In this document: positions 10,105 through 18,076 of the stretch, piece after piece | Position numbering within the stretch: the stretch's first letter is position 1 | How the letters are laid out: each line of letters starts with the position of its first letter | DNA from: Nonomuraea glycinis | Lineage (GTDB): Bacteria; Actinomycetota; Actinomycetes; Streptosporangiales; Streptosporangiaceae | Assembly (NCBI RefSeq): GCF_014646515.1 | Contig: NZ_BMNK01000003.1 | Location: forward strand, 701,456 to 765,455 | Reading direction: 5' to 3' | Length of the DNA stretch: 64,000 nucleotides | The notes under the pieces: model-generated | Database searches by the model: none | Seen by the model: only the letters and a program-made list of their open reading frames with translations | Told to the model about the DNA's origin: nothing | Translations under genes and position numbers: made by a program

Positions 10105-10658
10105 CAGCCGGCTACCCCCTTGTCGCGCAGCAGTTCGCGCAGCGCCCGGATGCCGTAGTAGAGCCGGGACTTCACGGTGCCCGGCGGAATCCCCAGTATC
10201 TCCGCCGCTTCACTTATCGTACGGTCCCGGAGATAGGTCTGCTCGATGACTTCGCGGTGTTCTTCGGACAGACTGCGGAGGGCGTCGGCGACGACCATCG
10301 CCGACAGGGCGCGCTCCGCGCCGTCGGGCACCGCCATCATGTCGCTGTCAGGCGGTTCGACCTCGTGCGGCCGAACACTCTTCCGGCGACGTCCATCGAT
10401 GACGATCCGACGGGCTACGGTGAGTAGCCAGGCCCAGAGAAGGCCCGGCTCCCACTGCAGCCGTGCCGAGTTACGCCAAGCACGGACCAGCGTCTCCTGT
10501 ACGACATCCTCGGCCCATTGCAGATCGTTACCGGTGGACTTGCGTACGTGGCGCAGGAGAGGGCCGCCGAACTCCTGGTAGAGCTCCGCGATGCGGTGCT
10601 CCGCCTCGGCTTCGGCACTCTCGAACCTGCCGTCGAGGTGACCTAGCACGGGGCACAT
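10104..10658 (-). CDS. ECF RNA polymerase sigma factor (SigK/SigL-like)
   Basis: 184 residues from ATG at 10658. Region 2 includes ELYQEFGGPLL and WAEDVVQETLVRAWR followed by WLLTVARRIVIDGRRRK. Region 4 includes LSEEHREVIEQTYLRDRTI and the helix-turn-helix AAEILGIPPGTVKSRLYYG. The frame is open upstream to 11039 but that part is only the antisense of the DUF4142 gene, and MCPVLGHLDG is the sensible start. It is followed by its anti-sigma and is divergent from the redox locus, which is the obvious target. Similar pairs in mycobacteria (SigK, SigL) control redox-linked exported proteins. Confidence 0.92.
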   Translation of the reverse strand: MCPVLGHLDGRFESAEAEAEHRIAELYQEFGGPLLRHVRKSTGNDLQWAEDVVQETLVRAWRNSARLQWEPGLLWAWLLTVARRIVIDGRRRKSVRPHEVEPPDSDMMAVPDGAERALSAMVVADALRSLSEEHREVIEQTYLRDRTISEAAEILGIPPGTVKSRLYYGIRALRELLRDKGVAG

Positions 10659-10722
10659 CTTTACATCTTCGTTATGCGTCCGGTAGCCACTCCGATAACT
10701 CCAGTCATTTCTGACTATCTCC

Positions 10723-10749
10723 CGGAATAGGTGAACCGGGCTCGGAATA
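10723..10749 (+). promoter_or_regulatory. Direct repeat CGGAATA in the sigma/DUF4142 divergent region
   Basis: CGGAATA occurs at 10723-10729 and again at 10743-10749, 20 bases apart, just upstream of the DUF4142 start. ECF -35 elements in actinobacteria often read GGAAC/T, so one copy may be a -35, with CGTA at 10754-10757 as a poorly spaced -10. The repeat is visible; its role is a guess. Confidence 0.3.
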
Positions 10750-10766
10750 CCCGCGTACCTCCGACC

Positions 10767-11411
10767 ATGCACAGGCTTTTGCGCGGCGAAGTGGTGATGT
10801 TCAGTGGCTTCGCCCTCGCGGCTGCGATCACGATCCTCCTGATCATGCCGCAGGCGAACACGGCCGTGCTGACCGAGGTCACTCAGACCGCATCGGGCCC
10901 GCTCGGGCCCGCTGATCGTGACTTCCTGGTCAAAGTACGGCAGGCGGGCCTCTGGGAGATTCCCGTAGGCCAATGGGCCCAGGTACGGGCCGACTCGGCC
11001 AGGGTCAAGGACGTCGGCGCCCATCTTGTGGAGGACCACAAGAAGCTCGACGCCGCGGTCCGCCAGCTAGCGGGACGGCTCGCCGTACCGCTGCCCGATC
11101 GAGCCAGTCCGGACCAGCAACAGTGGATGGCGCAGCTCGCCACCGAAACCGGACCGGCCTTCGACCGGGACTTCGCCAACCTGCTCAGAGCCGCGCATGG
11201 CAAGGTCTTCAGCCTTGTCGCGAACGTGAGGGCGGGCACCCGCAACTCGGAGATCAGAAGGTTCTCCGGGACAGCCATGACGGTGGTCATGCGGCACATG
11301 ACGCTGCTGGAATCCACCGGGCTGGTCAACTACGACGAACTGCCGGCACCCCCGACGCCTTCACCCGCAGCACCCGCCCCTGCGGCGGTCGACCCGAGGA
11401 GACAACCATGA
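10767..11411 (+). CDS. DUF4142 exported four-helix protein
   Basis: About 214 residues from ATG at 10767 (GTG at 10731 and ATG at 10797 are alternatives). A charged start MHRLLRGE is followed by a hydrophobic export helix (about 10-34). The DUF4142 body then contains the typical SADRDFLVKV-like opening (PADRDFLVKVRQAGL), DVGAHLVEDHKKLDAAV and TAMTVVMRHMTLLE. DUF4142 is a ferritin-like helical fold found in secreted or periplasmic proteins; its biochemical role is unknown. A Pro/Ala tail ends the protein. Its stop overlaps the next ATG (ATGA), so it is translationally coupled to the DUF1996 gene. Confidence 0.88.
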   Translation: MHRLLRGEVVMFSGFALAAAITILLIMPQANTAVLTEVTQTASGPLGPADRDFLVKVRQAGLWEIPVGQWAQVRADSARVKDVGAHLVEDHKKLDAAVRQLAGRLAVPLPDRASPDQQQWMAQLATETGPAFDRDFANLLRAAHGKVFSLVANVRAGTRNSEIRRFSGTAMTVVMRHMTLLESTGLVNYDELPAPPTPSPAAPAPAAVDPRRQP

Positions 11412-12988
11412 GATCCAGACGCATGGCCGCGGCCATGTCCGCCTTGGCCATGGTGGCCGGCGGGCTGGTATCCGCGGCCGTCATCGGCAGCGCGACACCA
11501 GCACTGGCCGACCACTGCGAAGTCGGCGAACAGGCTCCGCAGAACAACAACAGGCAGCAGCAGGACCAGAACCAGCAGCAGGATCAGGATCAGCAGAACC
11601 AGGACCAGGACCAGGACCAGAACAACCAGCAGGACCAGAACCAGCAGCAAGACCAGAACCAACAGCAGGACCAGCAGCAGAACAACCAGCAGGATCAGAA
11701 CAACCAGCAGAACGACCAGCAGCAGAACCAGCAGGACCAGAACCAGCAGCAGGACCAGCAGCAGCAGAACGGGGACCAGGACCAACAGCAGCAGGACCAG
11801 CAGCAGAACGGCGTATCCGGTGGCGGTATCGCCGCCGACCCGGTCCAGGACCCCAACGCGCAGGACCAGGGCAACCAGGACCCCAACGCGCAGGACCAGG
11901 GCAACGACGAGGTCCAGAGCCAGAACCGCCAGCAGAACGACGTCCAGAACCAGGACCAGAACAACCGGCAGAACAACGTCCAGGACCAGAACGCCCGGCG
12001 GAACGGCAACCCGGACCAGGACCAGGACCGTCGCAGGAACCGCCCCAGGCCCACTCAGCGGCCGACGAACTCGCCCTCACCCAGCCCCTCCCCCACCGGA
12101 GGCGGCGAGGAGAACGAGTGCGCCGACCTCGGCCCGTTCGTGACCGACTTCGTCAACATCAGGCAGATCCAGCCGCGTCAGCTCGACGCGCGGATCGGCA
12201 GGAACGGCTCCAGGGGATCGTTCGTCTCCGCCTGTGGGACGAACCGCAACGGTCACAACAACCCCGACAACTTCATCGTCGCTCCCGGTGTCAGCAACGG
12301 CGCACACCACCTGCACGACTACGTGGGCAACCTGTCGGCCGACGCCTTCTCGACCGACGAGAGCCTGGAAGCCTCGGGCACCACGTGCCGCCTGGGTGAC
12401 AAGTCCACCTACTACTGGCCCGTGCTGCGTAACCGCCAGGTCGACGCCAACACCGCGGACCCGGACGGCAACGTCGGCCAGGTCCTGCGCCCCCGTTCGG
12501 TGACGCTGCAGTTCCGTGGGAACGCGACCTCCAAGGTCGTGGCGATGCCGCGCTTCCTGCGGATCATCATGGGCGACGCCAAGGCGGCCACGAACGGCCC
12601 GGCCAACGCCCGCGCCGGCTGGAGCTGCACCGGCTTCACCAACCGGGTAAGTCCTGACAAATACCCGCTTTGCCCGCGCGGCAGCCAGGTAGCCCGTATT
12701 CTGGACTTCCCGAGCTGCTGGGACGGCCAGAACACCGACAGCGCCAACCACCGCAGCCACATCGTCTTCCCTGATCAGAACGGCGCATGCCCGCAAGGAA
12801 CCCAGGCCGTGCCGCAGCTCCACATGGTGCTGACGTACTCGGTGCCCTCAGGACCGTCGTTCGCTGTGGACGCGTTCCCCGAGCAGCTCCACAATCCGAT
12901 CACCGACCACGCGGACTTCGTCAACGTGATGCCGGAGCGCCTGATGAACAACGCGGTCAACTGCATCAACCGAGGCCGCCGCTGCTGA
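11408..12988 (+). CDS. Secreted DUF1996 protein with long Q/N/D-rich domain
   Basis: 526 residues. The Sec signal peptide (MRSRRMAAAMSALAMVAG through TPALA, about 1-36) is followed by an extreme low-complexity region (about 41-217) built of QDQNQQ/NNQQDQ runs and a perfect 10-residue duplication QDPNAQDQGN. A Ser/Pro linker (about 218-232) precedes a DUF1996 domain (about 238-526) with the conserved VAPGVSNGAHHLHDYVGN, HRSHIVFP and QLHMVLTY segments and six or more Cys. DUF1996 is best known from secreted fungal proteins; the His cluster suggests metal or polysaccharide binding, which is inference. It is coupled by ATGA to the DUF4142 gene, with GAGGAG just upstream. Confidence 0.9.
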   Translation: MRSRRMAAAMSALAMVAGGLVSAAVIGSATPALADHCEVGEQAPQNNNRQQQDQNQQQDQDQQNQDQDQDQNNQQDQNQQQDQNQQQDQQQNNQQDQNNQQNDQQQNQQDQNQQQDQQQQNGDQDQQQQDQQQNGVSGGGIAADPVQDPNAQDQGNQDPNAQDQGNDEVQSQNRQQNDVQNQDQNNRQNNVQDQNARRNGNPDQDQDRRRNRPRPTQRPTNSPSPSPSPTGGGEENECADLGPFVTDFVNIRQIQPRQLDARIGRNGSRGSFVSACGTNRNGHNNPDNFIVAPGVSNGAHHLHDYVGNLSADAFSTDESLEASGTTCRLGDKSTYYWPVLRNRQVDANTADPDGNVGQVLRPRSVTLQFRGNATSKVVAMPRFLRIIMGDAKAATNGPANARAGWSCTGFTNRVSPDKYPLCPRGSQVARILDFPSCWDGQNTDSANHRSHIVFPDQNGACPQGTQAVPQLHMVLTYSVPSGPSFAVDAFPEQLHNPITDHADFVNVMPERLMNNAVNCINRGRRC

Positions 12989-13024
12989 CCTGACATCCGT
13001 GTCGCGACGGTAGCCAATGTCAGG
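12989..13024 (+). other. Nested inverted repeat in operon spacer
   Basis: CCTGACAT (12989-12996) pairs with ATGTCAGG (13017-13024), and inside the loop CCGT and ACGG pair again around GTCGCG. It lies between the DUF1996 stop and the membrane protein gene without a T-tract. It could be an RNA processing or partial attenuation hairpin separating the secreted and membrane genes. Confidence 0.4.
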
Positions 13025-13066
13025 CCCTCCCGAGTCGCACCCTCACCCCGACCATGGAGGGAATCG

Positions 13067-13846
13067 ATGCTCCACAGACGTCAACCCCGGCACGCCCCGA
13101 GCAAACTGGACAGCAGAAGCGTCCGGCTCGGGGCGAGCGCCTCCCTCGCCGCGATCCTCCTGTCAGTGTTCGCCCTGACACTGACGGATCGCGGCATGGC
13201 GATGCTCGGCCGCGTGGTGGGCTTCCTCGAGTTCTACGGAGGCGTGCTCGCCTTGGTCAGCCTGACCGCCACGGTGGCGCTCGGGCTGCTCACCACGGAG
13301 CGCGTCTTCCTGTCCCCGCCGAACCGGGTCCGGGCGCAGTTCGCGCACCGGGCCACCGCGTTCGCCGGGATGGCCTTCCTGCTCACGCACATCTCACTCA
13401 TGATCTCGCTCAACCACGTCCCGCTGGCCGCGGCCGTGGTTCCCGTGGCGGGGCTCTACGTGGGATTCGGCACGATCGCGTTCGACATGATGGTCGTGGT
13501 CGCGGTGACCGGCATGCTGCGAGGACGTTTCGCGGTGACCGGAAGGCCGTGGCTGTGGCGGTTCATGCACGCCTCCGCCTACCTGTCCTGGCCGATCGCC
13601 ATTCTGCACGGGCTGACCGCGGGCCGGTTCGCGGCGAGCTGGGTGTCCTGGTCGTACATGGCCTGCCTGGCCGCCGTCGGCTCGGCCCTGCTCATCCGGG
13701 TCCTGGCCACGCTGCTCAGGCCGGCGCTGACGCCTGAGTGGGTCGACGCCCCTGAGGTCAGCGACATGCCTGTCGCCGTACCTGAAGGGATCAACGCGCC
13801 GGTCAGCCTCGCCGAGGCCCGACGGAAGTACCGCGAGGCGGGATGA
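13067..13846 (+). CDS. Ferric-reductase-like haem-b membrane protein
   Basis: 259 residues from ATG at 13067, behind a GGAGGGAA ribosome site. About six hydrophobic helices. Two of them carry paired His in the manner of ferric-reductase/MsrQ-like transmembrane proteins: FAHRATAFAGMAFLLTHISLM and WRFMHASAYLSWPIAILHG. These four His could ligate two b haems stacked across the membrane. The cytosolic tail is short and lacks FAD or NAD domains, so reducing power must come from a partner. The next gene, a NuoF-like flavoprotein-ferredoxin 29 bases downstream, is the natural donor. The electron acceptor outside is unknown. Confidence 0.85.
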   Translation: MLHRRQPRHAPSKLDSRSVRLGASASLAAILLSVFALTLTDRGMAMLGRVVGFLEFYGGVLALVSLTATVALGLLTTERVFLSPPNRVRAQFAHRATAFAGMAFLLTHISLMISLNHVPLAAAVVPVAGLYVGFGTIAFDMMVVVAVTGMLRGRFAVTGRPWLWRFMHASAYLSWPIAILHGLTAGRFAASWVSWSYMACLAAVGSALLIRVLATLLRPALTPEWVDAPEVSDMPVAVPEGINAPVSLAEARRKYREAG

Positions 13847-13875
13847 CCCCGCCCGAGAATCGCTAGGAGAACGCC

Positions 13876-15357
13876 GTGATCCCGCATTCAGTGCCGCGCG
13901 TGCTGCGGATGGGTCCGGCCCGTCTCACGGCCGGACTCGACCACACCAGGCGGCTGGACCTGCCCGCGCACCGCACATTGCACGGTGACCAGGTGCCCCG
14001 CAGCCTCGACGACATCATCGCCCTGGTCGAGGAGGTGGACATGCGCGGGCGGGGCGGCGCGGCGTTCCCGTTCGCCCGCAAGCTGCGGGCGGTGGCCGAC
14101 GCCGCCCGCGGCGGCGAGTGCGTGGTGCTGGTCAACGGCGCCGAGGGCGAGCCGGCCAGTTCCAAGGACGCCATGCTCCTGGTGCGCAACCCGCACCTGG
14201 TGCTCGACGGCGCGGTTCTGGCCGCGGAGGCGCTGAACGCCCGCGAGGTGGTGCTCGCCACCGTCGAGGGCGAGGTCGCGAAGTCCTCGATCGAGGCGGC
14301 CGTGGCCGAGAGGCGGGCCGCCAACGTGGCGGGCGCGGCCGAGAGCCGCATCAACATCAGGGTCGTCGGCCTGCAGGAGAAGTTCATCTCCGGCGAGGGC
14401 GGCGCCCTGGTGCGCGCGGTCAACGGCCTGGAGGCGGTGCCGCCGGGCAGGAAGCGGCGGGCCAGCACGAGCGGCGTCGACGGGCTGCCCACGCTGCTGT
14501 CCAACACCGAGACGTTCACCCAGCTCGCCGTGCTCGCCGAGCTCGGCGCGGAGGAGTACGCGAAGGTCGGCACCAGCAGGGAGCCGGGCACCACCTTGCT
14601 CAGCGTGAGCGGCGGAGCGGCGAACCCCGCCGTCGTGGAGGTGCCGACCGGCACTCCGCTGATCAACGTCCTCGAGATGTGCGAGGCGGAGATCGGCGAC
14701 GGAGTGCTGATCGGCGGCTACCACGGCGCGTGGCTGGACGCTGAGACGGCCATCTCCGCCATCATCTCGCGCGAGGGCATGAAGAGGGCCGGCGGCAGCC
14801 TCGGCGCGGGCATCATCGTGCCGCTCGGGGAGTCGACCTGCTCACTCGGCGAGGCCGCCAGGGTCGCCGCGTACCTGGCGGCCCAGTCGTCCGGGCAGTG
14901 CGGCCCCTGCCGCCTCGGCCTGCCCGACGTGGCCAGGGCGCTCACCGCCCTGGTCGACGGCTCGGGCTCGACCGACTCCATCCGGCGCTCGGTGCGCGCT
15001 GTCGAGCGCCGGGGCGCGTGTTTCCACCCGGACGGCACCGCCAAGTTCGTGCTGTCGACGCTGGACGCGTTCGAATCCGACATCGCGCTGCACCAGGAGC
15101 ACGGCTCGTGCGGACGTCCGGTGCGTGGCATCCTGCCGCTGCCGGAGCGGGAGGACGAGCCGGAGTACCGCCTGGAGGTGGACTGGACCCGCTGCCAGGG
15201 GCACGGCCTGTGCGCGCACCTGCTGCCGGAGTTCGTCAGCCTGGACGACTACGGCTTCCCGTCGTTCAAGACGGTGCCCGGCTGGATGGTCAAGGAGGCC
15301 AGTCGCGCGGTCGACATGTGCCCCGCGCTGGCCCTGCGCCTGGCCCAGGCGACTTAG
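13876..15357 (+). CDS. NuoF-like NADH dehydrogenase flavoprotein fused to a 3Fe-4S ferredoxin
   Basis: 493 residues from GTG at 13876 after AGGAGA. It has the FMN loop MRGRGGAAFPFARKL, the NADH-binding FISGEGGALVRAVNG, a SLBB segment, and the NuoF iron-sulfur region QSSGQCGPCRLGL with a later Cys in RGACFHPDG. In canonical NuoF the motif starts with Cys (SCGxCxPC); here that first ligand is Ser. After about residue 420 comes a separate ferredoxin-like domain with CQGHGLC and MCPALAL, typical of 3Fe-4S actinobacterial ferredoxins. Inferred role: take electrons from NAD(P)H and pass them through the ferredoxin to the adjacent haem-b membrane protein. Confidence 0.9.
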   Translation: MIPHSVPRVLRMGPARLTAGLDHTRRLDLPAHRTLHGDQVPRSLDDIIALVEEVDMRGRGGAAFPFARKLRAVADAARGGECVVLVNGAEGEPASSKDAMLLVRNPHLVLDGAVLAAEALNAREVVLATVEGEVAKSSIEAAVAERRAANVAGAAESRINIRVVGLQEKFISGEGGALVRAVNGLEAVPPGRKRRASTSGVDGLPTLLSNTETFTQLAVLAELGAEEYAKVGTSREPGTTLLSVSGGAANPAVVEVPTGTPLINVLEMCEAEIGDGVLIGGYHGAWLDAETAISAIISREGMKRAGGSLGAGIIVPLGESTCSLGEAARVAAYLAAQSSGQCGPCRLGLPDVARALTALVDGSGSTDSIRRSVRAVERRGACFHPDGTAKFVLSTLDAFESDIALHQEHGSCGRPVRGILPLPEREDEPEYRLEVDWTRCQGHGLCAHLLPEFVSLDDYGFPSFKTVPGWMVKEASRAVDMCPALALRLAQAT

Positions 15358-15376
15358 CGGCCGTTGCGCGGTCCAG

Positions 15377-15416
15377 CCGCCTCGTCCGCCGGCCACGGCG
15401 GACGAGGCGGTCTTTT
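15377..15416 (+). terminator. Rho-independent terminator of the redox operon
   Basis: A perfect 14-base stem (15377-15390 with 15397-15410), loop GGCCAC, followed by TCTTTTCC. It lies between the NuoF-like gene and the convergent beta-propeller gene and ends the operon cleanly. Confidence 0.85.
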
Positions 15417-15428
15417 CCATCGCCGCCG

Positions 15429-16778
15429 CTACCCGAACAGACCGGCCGGCGGATCGGCGGGCAGCCCGATCGGGAAGATCCGCGTCTCACCACCGTAGCC
15501 GTCGACGTCGGTGGTCACGTTGGCCGCCAGCCAGCGGCCGTCCGGTGACCAGGCCAGCGGCCCGCCGTAGATGCCGCCGCGGCGGCGCGTGATGATCTTG
15601 TGGTCGGTGATCCTCCAGACGCACAACTCGTGCTCACTGGGCTCGTAGTACCGGTTCGTGTCGACCGTGGCCGCCACATAGGCGCCGTCCGGGCTCACCG
15701 CCAGACCCTTCACCCCTTCCCCGACGTCGGCGATGGTGCCCACGATGCTCACGGTCGACGGATCCAGGACATGGATATTCGCGCCCATGCCTGCCACGAA
15801 CAGCCGGGACTCGTCCGCGGTGAAAGCCGCCGACTCAACGGTGAATTCCGGATCGTCCGCACCGACGGGCACGACGCCTTCAGCTATGCCGGAATCGCTG
15901 ACGAACGCGTCGAGCCAGTAACCCTCGCCGTAATCCACGCGATAGCGGCCCGTGCGGGACCGGGCCTTCCCCGGTTGACGGGGCACATCGACGGAGGCGC
16001 GCGCGGCCACGTCGTACGCCCACTGCCCGTCCCCTTGGAACGCCGTCAGCGCCACCACGTGCTCCCCGGGAACCCAGACGAGTTGGGGGAAGAGCCCTAT
16101 TCTCACGCCGTCGACATCGGCATGCTCGGTCCAGTCGTCGGTGTTGTAGATCAGCAGCCCGTCCTTGTCGCTGGCGACCGCCAGATAGCGGCCGTCATCC
16201 GAGAAGGCGAGCCCACCCGGCGTGCCCGCCTCCTTGGACCGGCCCTCGAAGGGCATGAGCGTGACCGCGTTGCGCAGGTCCGGAACGTACGCAGCCTCCT
16301 CGTAGCGCACGTCGTCGGCAGCCATGGGGTACGCCGCCGTACCCCAGGCGTCGCCGACGCTCAACTGCTCCAGCCAGCGCGGATCGGTCACGTGCACTTC
16401 GTACTCGGCCTGGACAAGCAGCTCTTCGTCCTTCCAGCCGCCCGGACGCTCGTAGTAGAAGTCGTAGAGCCGCTCGAAGTCCTCGTCCTGGGGCGGATGG
16501 TTGGCGGTCGAGGTCCGCTCGATGTTCTCGATGAACCACCGGCTGTGGAGGTTGACCCACTCATCGTTCAGGATCTGGTCCACGGTGATCGCTTCGCCCA
16601 GCGGATGCTCCCACCGCCCCTGCTGCCACAGAACATGGAGGAAGAAGCCGGGCTCATCTGGCAGCGGCGGGTAGGTCTTGGCGTGCGTGTCGTAGTAGAC
16701 GACGAAGACCTCGAACGTCACCTTGCGGCGCTCAGGTTCGAGCGCAAGCACGCGGACACCGTACAGATCGGTGGACAA
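15429..16778 (-). CDS. WD40/beta-propeller protein, function unknown
   Basis: About 449 residues. The N-terminal third (LEPERRKVTFEVFVVYYDTH onward, to about 160) is a mixed domain. The rest has repeated propeller-type strands: GGLAFSDDGRYLAVASDKDGL, AAFTADESRLFVAGMG, GLAVSPDGAYVAATVD, LAWSPDGRWLAANV. No signal peptide, so probably cytosolic. TTG at 16778 was chosen because GAGG lies eight bases upstream; the frame stays open to 16934. No operon partners. Possibly part of an immunity or conflict-related single gene, but I see nothing that proves it. Confidence 0.75.
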   Translation of the reverse strand: MSTDLYGVRVLALEPERRKVTFEVFVVYYDTHAKTYPPLPDEPGFFLHVLWQQGRWEHPLGEAITVDQILNDEWVNLHSRWFIENIERTSTANHPPQDEDFERLYDFYYERPGGWKDEELLVQAEYEVHVTDPRWLEQLSVGDAWGTAAYPMAADDVRYEEAAYVPDLRNAVTLMPFEGRSKEAGTPGGLAFSDDGRYLAVASDKDGLLIYNTDDWTEHADVDGVRIGLFPQLVWVPGEHVVALTAFQGDGQWAYDVAARASVDVPRQPGKARSRTGRYRVDYGEGYWLDAFVSDSGIAEGVVPVGADDPEFTVESAAFTADESRLFVAGMGANIHVLDPSTVSIVGTIADVGEGVKGLAVSPDGAYVAATVDTNRYYEPSEHELCVWRITDHKIITRRRGGIYGGPLAWSPDGRWLAANVTTDVDGYGGETRIFPIGLPADPPAGLFG

Positions 16779-17009
16779 CTGCGGAACCTCACAGTCAGCA
16801 AGAAGGAGTGTGCCACGCACACGAAACGACTGGTACAGCTGATCTTCACACAATCCGTGATTATGGCCCGCAGTCCACGGATTCCGCGCATGATCCCTGG
16901 ATCTCCTCCATCGGCCCATCCCTCGAGACGGCACCGGCTGCGTTCATGATCTCCATGGGGCCCGTGGGCACTCCGCCATCCGCAGGGGCTTGCGCGTACA
17001 AGCCGCGCG

Positions 17010-17969
17010 TCACTGGACCAGGCGCTCGGCGACGCCGGTGACGATGGGGCAGGACTCGCGGCGGTATCTTCCCGGCGCGAGTCCGTGCTCACGCTTGAAG
17101 GCGTTGGCGAAGGCGAACTCCGAGCCGTAGCCGACGCGGGTCGCCACCTCGCTCAGCGGGGCGTCGGTGGAGCGCAGCAGCCGGCCCGCCAGACCCATCC
17201 GCCACCAGGTCAGATAGGCGAGCGGGGGCTGCCCCACCAGCGTCGAGAAGCGGCGGGAGAAGGCGGCCCTCGACAGGCCCGCGCGGGCGGCGAGCGACCC
17301 CACCGTCCACGGATGGGCGGGATCGCGGTGGACCGCGTCCAGCGCCGCGCTGATGCCGGGGTCCGCCAGGGCGGCCGACCAGCCGCTGACCTCGCAGTGC
17401 CCCGGCTCGGCGTCGAGGTGGGCGCGCAGGATGTAGAGCAGCAGCAGGTCCAGCAGGGACGCCACGACGGTGTCGGCGCCCGGACGCGGACTGCCGATCT
17501 CGGTGGCGAGCAGGTCGACGGCGGCGCGGAGCTCCGGGTGGTGGCCCAGCCGGGCCGGCAGGTGGATCAGATCGGGCAGGTTGCGCAGGATCGGATGGGA
17601 TCGGCTGTCGTCGAGCCGGTAGCCGCCGCAGAGGATGACCGTCGCCGCGCCCGGCCCCGCGATCGAGGCGGACCTGAAGAGCGCGGCCTCCTTTTCCGGA
17701 TCGCAGTCGGAGTCGGGGACGGGGGTGGACGGCGAGTCCGCCAGGACGCAACCGTGGCCGTGCGGGAAGAACACCACGTCGCCGACGCTCAGCGGGATCG
17801 GCTCGCCGCCCTCCGGGATGAGCCAGCAGGAGCCCTGGAGGATCACCTGGAAGCCGGCGGAGCCTGGCCAGGAGGAGAACCGCCGCGCCCAGGGGGCGTG
17901 CCAGGTGACGTGGCTGGAGTTGGGCAGCCCGACCCGCACGGCGGCGATCACATCACTGAGCACGTCCAC
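17010..17969 (-). CDS. AraC-family transcriptional regulator with cupin sensor domain
   Basis: 319 residues from GTG at 17969. The N-terminal cupin (GFQVILQGSCWLI, LSVGDVVFFPHGHGCVL) resembles the cupin_6 sensor found in AraC regulators. The C-terminal region has two helix-turn-helix motifs (WTVGSLAARAGLSRAAFSRRF and LSEVATRVGYGSEFAFANAF) and ends KREHGLAPGRYRR. It is divergent from the oxidoreductase/FMN-reductase pair with 107 bases between, so it probably controls that pair in response to a small molecule or quinone; this is inference from position. Confidence 0.92.
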   Translation of the reverse strand: MDVLSDVIAAVRVGLPNSSHVTWHAPWARRFSSWPGSAGFQVILQGSCWLIPEGGEPIPLSVGDVVFFPHGHGCVLADSPSTPVPDSDCDPEKEAALFRSASIAGPGAATVILCGGYRLDDSRSHPILRNLPDLIHLPARLGHHPELRAAVDLLATEIGSPRPGADTVVASLLDLLLLYILRAHLDAEPGHCEVSGWSAALADPGISAALDAVHRDPAHPWTVGSLAARAGLSRAAFSRRFSTLVGQPPLAYLTWWRMGLAGRLLRSTDAPLSEVATRVGYGSEFAFANAFKREHGLAPGRYRRESCPIVTGVAERLVQ

Positions 17970-18076
17970 GGGGCGAGTCTAGCCCGAGAGACGATCGCGT
18001 ATGAAAAGCAGACACAGACACATTGGATGACGCAGCGCCCTCTCCTACGGTTGCAGACGAACGAAAGGAGAGCCTC

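Noticed and set aside
10659..11039. Extended N-terminus of the sigma factor
   Set aside because: The extra residues come from the antisense of the DUF4142 gene and have no sigma-like content.
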